From: Spirogloea muscicola | Lineage: Eukaryota > Streptophyta > Zygnematophyceae > Spirogloeales > Spirogloeaceae | DNA length: 18,128 bases | Direction: 5' to 3' | Assembly: GCA_009602725.1 (NCBI GenBank) | Contig: WELB01000227.1 | Coordinates: 8,495 to 26,622 of the forward strand | In this document: positions 8,001 through 17,707 of the stretch, piece by piece | Position numbering within the stretch: the first letter of the stretch is position 1 | Layout of the letters: each line of letters begins with the position of its first letter | The notes under the pieces: generated by a model | Database searches by the model: none | What the model was told of the DNA's origin: nothing | Seen by the model: the letters and a program-made list of their open reading frames with translations, nothing else | Program-made: the position numbers and the translations under genes

Positions 8001-9835
8001 AACACTAGCTAGGCATCTAGACAACCAGACATGACGGAACCACACGAAGTTCAATACCCGTATTTCTGTGCCTCCCCGGCCCTTACGGACCTGGTTTTGT
8101 GATGTGTTGTGCGGAAGGCACCGTGCATAGCTGTGTGGTCTAGGCGCCTGTCGCCTCCGCCGCCGCCACCCCTCCTGAACCCCGGGCCGCCGGCGGCGCC
8201 ACCCATGGGGTCCGCGGCGGCGAGCAGGCCCCCTCCCGACCCAGCCCCCGCGCCGGCCTCCGCCGCCGCCGCCGCCCNCCCGCGCGTTCCGGGCGCCGTC
8301 GCCGGAGCCGGAGCTCCGAGAACCCCCCGGCCAAGTTCGCTTGGGCGCAGCGCCTCCTCCTCCTCTCCGCCCTGGATTCCGTCACCACGCACCTTCGCCG
8401 CAGCCCCCCCTTCTTCCGCCGCCGCCATCCCCGCCTGAGGCGCCCGCGCGCGCGCAGTGCCCCACCTGCCCGCAGGATTTCGCCACTCCTCGCGGTGTCA
8501 CCATGCACGGGAAGCATTGCAAGGGGTATCCCAGCCCCGCCAGCGCGACGCCCGATGTGGCCGCCGCAGCTTGCAACCCCATCGCCACGGTCCTGGCAGC
8601 CTCACCCCAGGAGCAGGCCTTGGAGGAGCATATTTCGCCTCCCGCCCAGCCGCTGTCCCCACCGCCGTGGCCGCCGCCGCCGTCATCACCGTCGCCGCCA
8701 CCGCCCCCCCAGAGTCCACCCTCGCTGAGCCAGCCACTCGCCTCGACCTCGTCGCCGCCTCCCCCGCCTGAGCTGCCGCCTTCCCAGCCATCCACCATCC
8801 CGCCTCTCGAGCCACCCTGCCCCCCGCCGTCGGCGCCCTCGACGCCGCCCTCGTCACCGCCGCCTCTGCCTTCACCGACCGCACCAGCTCCACCACCCTC
8901 GCCCCTACCTCACTCGCCCGACTACCTGCTGTGCCAGTTCTGCCAGACGACCTTCACCACGCGGTCAGGCCGGGCCAACCACGCGCGAGCCTGTGAGAGC
9001 CGCAACAATCGTGCGGAGCAGACGTGGAGCACCGCGGCTGTGGGTTGCCGTCGGGGCGGACCAGGCAGGCCAGTCCCTCCCGCGCCTTCCCCTCCCACGC
9101 CTGAACACTGGCAGTGGCTGGCCGGCCTCGACCTGGCTGCCATCCACTGCCAGGCGGCCCTCCCGCTTGTACGCCATGTCCCCCGCTGGGTGCGCCCGCA
9201 CATTCGTTGCGCGCTCCGCCCGGCAATGCAGCGGATTGTCCGAGACCACTGGGACAAGGCAGCCTGGAAGCTCTTCCTCCTCTTCCCCCGGCTGCTGCTC
9301 GGGCGCGTCCCCCACGACGGCCGCTGGCAGGGCCGGCAGCCCCTCCTGGAGCGCGTCCAGCTGTTTAAGAGCGGACATTAGGAGGAGCTCCTCGAGCGCC
9401 AGGACGCAGCTGTGGCAGCCTTGGCAGCAAACCGAGGTCATAGGCGGGCAGCGCCAGACAGGGCCGCCAACGTCCGCCGGGCATTGTGCTTTGGTCATGC
9501 GGGCGAGTTGTCCAAGGCAGTCCAGGCCCTGGACGACTCGGTGCTGGCGCCAACCAGCGCAGCCACACGGGCGGCCCTGGAGTCCCTGCACCCTGAGGCC
9601 CGCTCCCCCCTGCCTCCGTGGCTGGCCACCTTCGCCCGGCCGGAGGAGGTGGCCCTCAACACCGACGCTCTTCGGCAGGCTTTGCAGAGCAGCCGCCGCG
9701 CAGCCGCTGGAGGTCCGTCACACATGCTCACCGAGCATCTCCGCGAGCTCTTTCCTGGAGGGAGAATCAAGTGACTTCCAGGCGCTTCACCAGGTGTGCC
9801 AGCTCCTTGCTCGCGACCAGGTCCCGGCCAGTATC

Positions 9836-10596
9836 CGCGGCGTCATCTGCACCAGCACGCTGCTGGCCCTCAGCAAGGCCAATGGGTGGGTCAGGCCCAT
9901 TGCCGTCAGCGAAGTGCTCTACCGCCTGGTGGGGCGCGCACTATGGCAACAGCACGCGGGGCTGACCCAGGCACACCTGGTGCCCCACCAGTTCGGCGCG
10001 GGGCTGCGGAGCGGCGTTGAGGTGGTCGTGCACAGCGTACGGGCCGCCTTGGACCTGAACCCCGGATGGATGGCCTTGGCGGTAGATGTCCAGAATGCAT
10101 TTAATAGCGCAGACCGGGATGTCATCACAGAGGAGCTGAGGGCGGCCTTCCCCAGCCTCCTACCCTTCTTCAGGCTGGGATATGGTCAGCCAAGCGACCT
10201 GCTGTGGCAGACAGGGCATGGGGTGGTTAAGGTCCTCCATTTCTCCACAGGCGCGCGCCAAGGAGATCCGCTGGCTGGGCTCTACTACGCACTGGCTCAT
10301 TCAGGTGCGCTGCTGGCCGCGGTCGTGGCTCACCCGGGCGTCCACGCCCACACGTATGCTGACGACACAACGCTGGTGGGGCCGCCAGACGACGTCGTGG
10401 CAGCCTTTGACACCTTCAAAAGTGCAGCTGGGCGCGATCGGCTTGGGCATCCGCGCAGCCAAATGCAGCGCTTGGTCTCCCCAGGGCCTGCCAGCCCACC
10501 TGCGCTTGCCCTCGGGCTGTCAGATACCAGCTGGGGGCTTCATCCTCCTCTGGCGCCCCCATAGGCTCCCCAGCCTTTGAGGTGGAGCAGTTCCAG
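9836..10596 (+). other. Reverse transcriptase domain of the element
   Basis: Canonical non-LTR RT blocks appear in order: GWVRPIAVSEVLYRLVGRAL (template/primer block), HQFGAGLRSGVEVVVHSVR, ALAVDVQNAFNSADRDV (catalytic Asp, motif A), STGARQGDPLAGLYYALA (motif B), HTYADDTTLVG (motif C, YADD at 10355-10366), GLGIRAAKCSAW (motif D), GAPIGSPAFEVEQFQ (motif E). The last two are each reached only after a frame change. All three catalytic aspartates are kept, so decay appears recent relative to domain divergence. Confidence 0.93.
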
Positions 10597-11361
10597 GTAC
10601 GACTGCTGGAGCACCTCCGGCCAGCGGACTGCCTCCACACGCTGCAAGACATGCAGCTGGCGACCACTATGCTGACCAGGTGCATTGCCCAGCGTCCACA
10701 CTACCTGGCCCGCGTCCTCCCTCCCTCCCGGGCGGTGAAGGCGGCGTACGCGGCTTTTGACTCTGGCATTGTGGCGAGCGCTGCCACTCTCCTGCAACAC
10801 ACCGGCTTCCTCACCACACCAGCCGCGTTGCTCCAGGCTAGCCTGCCTGTCAGTCGCGGCGGTCTGGGCTGCCGCCCAGTCGCCCGCGCCTGCGAGGCCG
10901 CCTACCTGGGCAGCTGGGCCCAGGTCGCCACATCCATCAGCCGGCGGTTCCAAGCTCACGGCATCCGCACCTTGGAGCGGGTGGTAGCTGAAGTGGAGAG
11001 CGGCTCGTTGCCCTTCCAGGCTGCTCTCCGCGCTGCCCGCGACGCGCTCCTGGCGGCCCACCCCGACATGTCGAAGCAGGTCGTTCCGTTCATCCACCTT
11101 GCGCACACCCCCGACTTGCGGGCCCAGGCCCGCTACACTGCGCTTGTGGACAAAGCGGCCAATGACCAGGTGGTGGAGCTCCTTCCGCCGCACGACATCC
11201 GAGGGCGCGCCCGGATCCTCTCCGCCTCCTCCCACGGAGCGGCGGCGTGGCTATCAGCACTCCCCATCTACGTGGCGCTGACAATTCCAGACGCGGTATT
11301 CAGGACGGCAGCCCACCGGCTCCTTGGCCTCCTCCCTCCCTGCCTCGTCGGGGTCCAACAG

Positions 11362-11728
11362 TGCGAGTGCGGTGACCGCCACGATGACCCTGCGGCGCTG
11401 GCGGCCCACATGCTCCGCTGCGCGCACGGGGGCGAGCGGACAGGTTCACACGACCTCCTGCGAGACGCCATGCAGGGTGTGTTTCTGGAGGCCGGCTACA
11501 AGGTGGCAGTGGAGAACTCGACGATCGTGCCCATCCTGCGGGGCGCTGACGGACAGCTTCACACCTGCCGCGCGGACCTCGTTGCCATCCCGCCCGGAGG
11601 AGGTCCGCATATCATCGCTGATGTGGTGACTGCAGATTGCGTTGATTCGGTCAGCCCCGCAAAGTCGGCGACGCTCGTCGGGCACGCGGTTGCTTTGGCG
11701 GCTCGGAGTAAGGAGCGCAAGTACTCTG
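11362..11728 (+). other. CCHC knuckle and restriction-like endonuclease domain
   Basis: CECG...HMLRC (11362-11421) is a CCHC-type knuckle directly before a PD-(D/E)xK-like core: Glu in VENS, RADLVA (Asp 11575-11577), IIADVVTAD (Asp 11620-11622) and the KERKYSDH lysines near 11710-11721. The same core is present in the fragments at 5849-5940 (RVDL, TADV) and at 14.3-14.95 kb on the minus strand (RANL, IADV). Assignment to RLE rests on motif order and position after the RT. Confidence 0.75.
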
Positions 11729-12257
11729 ACCACCCTCCAGGCGATGCCTTTTTGGCACTGGCCATTGACGTACACGCCTTTGGCAGTGGCTAGTTGGATC
11801 TCCTCCAGTGGCTTGCCCGGGAGGCCGTCGAGCGGCAGGAGGGTTTGCCAGGCTTCAATGCTGCCGGCTCCCTTGCGCAGGTTTTTTGGATGAGGCTGGC
11901 GGTCTCGCTACAGCGCTCTTTGGCTCATGCGGTCCACGCGCGCGCTGGCCGTGCTATGGCTGCTGCTTCCGGGTCTCGGCAGAGTGCCGCTTTTCCTGCT
12001 TCGAGTTATTCTGATCTGCTGTTGCTCACATGTGGATACTGAGCATCCATCTGCATCTCCCTCTGCACCATCTCGTGCTTTGTGGTGTAGTCCTTTTCGG
12101 CACTTCTTTCTTTGGCTTTGGACATTTATTTTGGGTTGGCTTTGCCAGCCCCTCTTCTCTATGGGCGAGCTCTTCTTCGTTCGGCTCTTTGGACCTTGTC
12201 CAATCTTTTGGGCTGGCCTTTCCCAGCCACCGTCTTAAGTTGGGCGAGCTTTTTCTT

Positions 12258-12688
12258 GTTTTGGCCTGGCCTCTCGCAACTATCTGCTTACTCATTCGAA
12301 AAGCTCTTTCTTAATTTTGTGAGAGCTCCGGTTTTTCGGACCTGACTTGCGGCTGCTGACTCGCAGAATAAGTAAGCTCCCATACGCGGTAGTCACATGC
12401 ATAGCCGTGTGATGTTAGCGTCTCCGAGCATTTGGACCTTGTCCGTACTTCTGTCGCAAGAGAAGGCACGCGGTAGGCATGAAATTGAAAGGGAGGCCAA
12501 TTCTAGCCTTACACAATTGTCCTGGTAACGGGGTAATGAGCTGGCCAAGGGGGACACTGAATACCGCGAGTAAGCACATGCATATCTGACAAGCTAAGCT
12601 GAGGAGCCAGACCACCACCACGGAAGCCATAGCGTGTCGTAAGCGGGTCGAGCGTCCGCCGCCGCCCTTGCTGCCGCTAAATCAGAAT
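12258..12688. repeat. Inter-element region with a second-type tail repeat (12455-12545)
   Basis: No gene is visible. At 12455-12545, CAAGAGAAGGCACGCGGTAG, GAAATTGAAAGGGAGGCC and AATTC match the repeats at 5340-5460 and 5726-5830 in the same orientation. GCATAGCCGTGTGATGTTAG at 12405 resembles GCATAGCTGTGTGGTCTAGG at 8126, just upstream of the large element, and could be part of another element's 5' end. The rest is featureless to me. Confidence 0.5.
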
Positions 12689-12828
12689 AGTGTGTTCGCC
12701 CATTGAGGATAGGGGCTGGAAAAGCCAGCCTATAAAAGAATGAACAAAGTACGAGAAGGGGGCCAGGGGAAGCGCTAAGAAAAAGCACACAAAGAACAAG
12801 CACACAAAGAAACGAAGCAGCTAATCCC
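12689..12828 (-). mobile_element. Retrotransposon 3' UTR (subfamily A), minus strand
   Basis: Reverse-oriented tail: GTGTTCGCCCATTGAGGATA, hairpin GGGGCTGGAAAAGCCAGCC, AAAAGAATGAACAAAGTACG, GAGAAGGGGGCCAGGGGAAG, CGCTAAG, then AAGCACACAAAGAA. CACACAAAGAA is repeated in tandem at the 5' side. It has no coding part. Confidence 0.75.
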
Positions 12829-12930
12829 CCTCTCCCTCGCCTCTAACCTTCCTCCGCCTCCCCCTCCTCCACCCTCGCCTCCAAGGTTGTATCAGTCGGG
12901 CCTACATCAGCAGCTGGGCTTGCCTTTGTA

Positions 12931-13172
12931 AAAAAGGAAGTGGCTTCCCCAATGGGGACAAAGGGCTGTAATAAGCCAGCCCGAAAAGATGACAAGGGGC
13001 CAAAGCGCTGTCTGGGGGAGGATGAATCACTCAATAACCACGAGTGAGGAGCCGCAGATCCGAAAGACTAGCTGCCGGGTAGTAAACCCCCTGACGAAAA
13101 GCAGAGGCTGCAGCAAGAGCACGGCCAGCGCACAGGTGCGGGGCGTGGGCCAAGGACCGCTGAAAGCGAAAC
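12931..13172 (-). pseudogene. 5'-truncated retrotransposon 3' end (subfamily C), minus strand
   Basis: On the minus strand from about 13162: QRSLAHAPHLCAGRALAAAS, then a segment ending SLSDLRLLTRGY with TGA at 13033-13031. This is the last 45 or so residues of the element protein. The 3' UTR differs from subfamilies A and B (ATTCATCCTCCCCCAGACAG on the minus strand) but still carries the hairpin (GGGCTGGCTTATTACAGCCC) and a CCCATTGGGGAAGCCACTTC end. A small deletion near 13165 breaks the frame upstream. Confidence 0.75.
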
Positions 13173-13221
13173 AAAAAAGCTCATGCGGTAGACCTAGGCT
13201 TACGAGCCAGGGCGGCGCTGG

Positions 13222-13367
13222 AAGAAAGTGCTCGCCCATTGAGAATAGGGGCTGGAAGAGCCAGCCCAAAAAAGAATCAACAAAGGACGAGAAGGGGGCC
13301 AGGGGAAGCGCTAAGAAAAACAAGCACACAAAGAAACAAAGCAGCTACGGATCACTCAGTAACCCCT
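13222..13367 (-). mobile_element. Retrotransposon 3' UTR (subfamily A), minus strand
   Basis: AAGAAAGTGCTCGCCCATTG, hairpin GGGGCTGGAAGAGCCAGCCC, then the subfamily A 3' UTR reversed up to CACTCAGTAACCCCTG, which is the reverse complement of the stop-codon region. The copy is truncated almost exactly at the end of the coding region. It is followed by a small tandem duplication (CTGGAGTCAGC twice). Confidence 0.8.
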
Positions 13368-13430
13368 GGAGTCAGCCTGGAGTCAGCCTGCTCACCTCGC
13401 CTGCTGTAAGCAGACAGCGGCTCAGCCGGC

Positions 13431-13658
13431 AGAGCGCTCGCTGCTGCCTCTGGCTCTGGCCAGGGGACCCACTTCCAGGCGCCTAGCATCTCTGATTTGC
13501 GGCTGCTTAGCAGGGGTTACTGTGTGATTCGTAGCTGCTTTGTTTCTGTGTGTGCTTGTTTTTCTCAGCGCTTCCCCTGGCCCCCTTCTCGTACCTTTTT
13601 CATTCTTTTTTGGGCTGGCTTTTCCAGCCCCTATCCTCCATGGGAGAGCACTTTCTTC
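13431..13658 (+). mobile_element. Short retrotransposon tail (subfamily A), plus strand
   Basis: Starts AGAGCGCTCGCTGCTGCC, at the position homologous to base 7513 of the TSD-flanked copy. It carries the C-terminal codons, the 3' UTR, hairpin GGGCTGGCTTTTCCAGCCC and terminus CATGGGAGAGCACTTTCTT. The stop-codon region (GGTTACTGTG) has lost the TGA present in the other copies. No target-site duplication is seen. A minus-strand tail begins within about 6 bp of its end, so two tails meet tail to tail. Confidence 0.82.
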
Positions 13659-13663
13659 TTGTA

Positions 13664-13840
13664 ATAGAAGTGGCACTCCCAATGGGGGCAAGGGCTGCGA
13701 AAAGCCAGCCCAAAAAGAATTGACAAAGGTTCGGAGGGGCCTACAAGCGATTAGCAGCTACAAAGGGGCCTGAAGATGCCATGTCAGAACAGGGGGAGGA
13801 TGGATTAATCAGTACTTACGAGTCATGTGTGAGGCAATGG
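13664..13840 (-). mobile_element. Retrotransposon 3' tail (subfamily C), minus strand
   Basis: Minus strand: ATGACTCGTAAGTACTGA (remnant of the TRGY stop region), ATCCATCCTCCCCCTG, hairpin GGGCTGGCTTTTCGCAGCCC, then a CCCATTGGGAGTGCCACTTC end. The ends match the subfamily C copy at 12931-13172. Confidence 0.7.
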
Positions 13841-13860
13841 CCATGAGAGGCGGAGGAAGC

Positions 13861-14945
13861 AAGCGCGGCCAGATTGACTGGTGGCTGGGAAAGGCCAGCC
13901 CAAAGGAATGGACAAGGTCTGAAGGAGCCGGAGTGCGAAGGACTTGGACTAAGACATCAGCCAGGGAACGCTCAGTAACCTCTGGTCAGGAGATGCAAGT
14001 CTGAGTAGCTAGCCGGCGGAAAGACGTCGCCCTGACGGAAGCCGGAGGCCGCCGCCAAAGCTCGGCCTGCCCGCAAGTGTACCGCGAAGGCCAGGGACCG
14101 CTGCTTCGAAATCGCCAAACGCATTCGGAAGACTTGAGCGAGGGACCCGGCGACGTTGAAGCCGGGCTGCTCGCCCTGCTGCCCGAGGCGGCGGGCCGCT
14201 GCACGCCGCGCAAGGCGGTGGAGCAAGTCAAGCCATTTTGAGCCAAAGGCTCCGTGAACGTCGACTGCCAGTGGAACAAACTCGTCTCTCACAGGGTGGT
14301 CCGAGTACTTCCGATTCTTTTCGCCCGCCGCTTGGCCGACTGCGTAGCCCGCCTCCTCCGACGAGCGTTTGGCGCTGCTGGGAAAAAGCAGTCAGTCGTG
14401 ACGACGTCGGCGATGAGACGAGGCCCCCCGCCGAGCGCGCTGGCGACGAGATTGGCGCGCCGGGTGGGGATGCGGCCATCCGCCCCAGCGGTCGGAGGCA
14501 TGACGCTGGTGTTCTCGAGCGCCAACGCATAACCGGCCTCGACAAAGATGCCAAACATGGCATTCCGCAGCAGGTCGTGTGTTCCTGTCCGCTCCCCGCC
14601 CCATGCGCACCTGAGCATGTGAGCTGCCAACGATGCCGCGTCGGAACCGCGCTCTCCGCACTCACACTGCTGTACTCCACTGAGGCAGTGTGGGTGGAGG
14701 CCGAGGGGGCGGTGCACCGCCGTACGGAAGGCGTCATCGGGCATTCGGAGCGCGTCGTGGATCGGCAGGGCAGACAACCAAGCTTCGGCCCTGGTGAGGA
14801 TGCCGAGAGCAACCGCGCGCGCCCCCGGAGGTCGGCCGATGGCAAGAGCCCCATCGCCGTGGTGAAGGAGGGCGCATCTACCTCTGCCATGAGCCGAGCT
14901 TGGGCCCGGAGGTCGGCCGTGCGCGCGAGGTGCGCGAACGGGACG
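13861..14945 (-). pseudogene. 5'-truncated retrotransposon (RLE and C-terminal extension), subfamily B, minus strand
   Basis: From about 14945 the minus strand reads VPFAHLARTADLRAQARL, then WLSALPIHDALRMPDDAF, CECGERGSD...HMLRC, GERTGTHDLL, the RLE core, and RKYSDHPVRDEFVPLAVDVH onward to SDLHLLTRGY with a stop at 13974-13972. The 3' UTR and hairpin run to 13861. Frame changes occur near 14790 and near 14385 (a CTTTTTCCC run). The catalytic-type Asp of RADL is Asn here (RANL), so the endonuclease would be dead even with an intact frame. GGCGGAGG at 13849-13856 and 14960-14967 may be a target-site duplication. The truncated 5' end lies about 190 bp upstream of the HMBS start codon, in antisense orientation. 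Confidence 0.85.
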
Positions 14946-15152
14946 GCCCGTGGCACCAGGGCGGAGGGCAGACAGCCCCGGGGTGGGTTTGGAACCCGGG
15001 GCCCCACGGGGCGCCCAGCTGGGCAGTCGCCCCAGGGTCCCGGGCCCAGCCCCATCCGACGGCGCCAGCGGCCCCTCCATCGCACGGCTCTCCGGCCCCC
15101 TTATCCGCCGCCCCACCCCCACACAAGCCGCCGCCGCCGCTACGCCGCCGCC

Positions 15153-17141
<1,989 letters not shown>

Positions 17142-17707
17142 TATAAGGTCACATATTAATGAACTGCTTATAGCTCGATGGTAAGGGGTGTTATTCAGTC
17201 CTTCCAGCCTTTCTGCTTGCAAGGCATAGCATGCACAGCAGCAAGACAACGTGTACCCTGCCAAGAGGCCGCTTCAAGGGGATGCCCGTGTCTTGTGCTT
17301 TGCATCATAGGAGCAGCAGGCCCAGCGTGTATCCATGCAGCAAGACTGGCATGGCTGCAGTGTTGTTGTGTCCCACAGGAGTGTGCAATGGGCATGAGCA
17401 CCGTAGAGCAGTCCACTGCATGATGGTGGCCTCAAACGGGCCCGACACCACAAGCCTGGCGGCAAGTGGTCACTACCTTGGTCGTACGCTGATTAGCTGC
17501 TGCCAGTGGCCACCTGGTCTATGAGAGCCCTGCAGCAGCGGTGGCAGTACTCAGGCCCCCCCTCTCGTCCGATCTCGATCGGCAACGCCTCCGCTATTGA
17601 GGAGACGCAGCGGCGCGGCCCATCGCCGCTAGGAGGGAGCCGTGCAACGATCTGGTCGCAGGCCTGTCTGCGGCCAGCGACGGCATGTGCACATCGGCTG
17701 GCCGTCT
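17142..17707. other. Convergent intergenic region downstream of HMBS
   Basis: Holds the 3' flanks of HMBS and of the minus-strand gene ending at 17708. Several short frames on both strands lack any recognisable motif. I saw no TGTAA close after the HMBS stop, no hairpin of the retrotransposon type, and no RNA gene. Confidence 0.5.

Larger units (their letters stand above)
8205..12042 (+). pseudogene. Retrotransposon polyprotein (zinc fingers, RT, RLE), broken by stops and frameshifts
   Basis: Reads as one protein of about 1,250 residues if lesions are ignored. Order: proline-rich start; C2HC finger 1 (8458-8520, CPTC...HGKHC); long proline/serine linker; C2HC finger 2 (8932-8994, CQFC...HARAC), both C-x2-C-x12-H-x3-C; RT (about 9836-10596); thumb/linker; CCHC plus RLE (11362-11728); a C-terminal extension ending TGA at 12040-12042. 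Lesions seen: TAG at 9379-9381; a frame change near 9760 (ELFPGG to ESSDFQAL); another near 10425; another near 10548; TAG at 11791-11793, where sister copies have TGG (GSKWLDLL). The start is unclear. ATG 8205 is not in frame with finger 1, an N at 8278 lies between them, and the finger frame is open from 8179 without an ATG. As written the copy cannot make its enzyme. Confidence 0.85.
8100..12257 (+). mobile_element. Near-complete RLE-type non-LTR retrotransposon
   Basis: One long element with a single protein read through several lesions (see the pseudogene entry). It is followed by a 3' UTR with two successive hairpins, at 12135-12155 (GGGTTGGCTTTGCCAGCCC) and 12209-12230 (GGGCTGGCCTTTCCCAGCC). 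Each hairpin is followed by TGGGCGAGC and a T/C-rich end. The second end, at 12257, is taken as the 3' terminus. The 5' limit is uncertain; I place it near 8100 because tail repeats end at about 8000 and the GC-rich leader starts at about 8130. There are no terminal repeats and no poly(A). The domain order (N-terminal zinc fingers, RT, CCHC, RLE) is that of R2/NeSL/CRE-type elements, not of L1-type elements with an N-terminal AP endonuclease. Confidence 0.85.

Noticed and set aside
8382-8798. Glycine-rich open frame on the minus strand
   Set aside because: It is the antisense of the proline-rich linker of the retrotransposon protein, whose zinc fingers are on the plus strand.
9114-9368. Additional open frames overlapping the element (also 8457-8771, 8965-9591, 10540-11235)
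   Set aside because: Shadow frames of the element protein; RT, finger or RLE motifs lie in the other frames.
8093-12264. GTTTTG near 8095 and at 12258 as a target-site duplication of the large element
   Set aside because: Only six low-complexity bases match and the 5' end of the element is not independently known.
13420-13495. A complete tRNA gene
   Set aside because: Only a D-arm-like segment is present; no pairing anticodon arm, T-arm or acceptor stem can be drawn.
5560-13910. A CRISPR-like or regularly spaced repeat array from the recurring hairpins
   Set aside because: Spacing is irregular, both orientations occur, and each hairpin sits within a larger retrotransposon tail.
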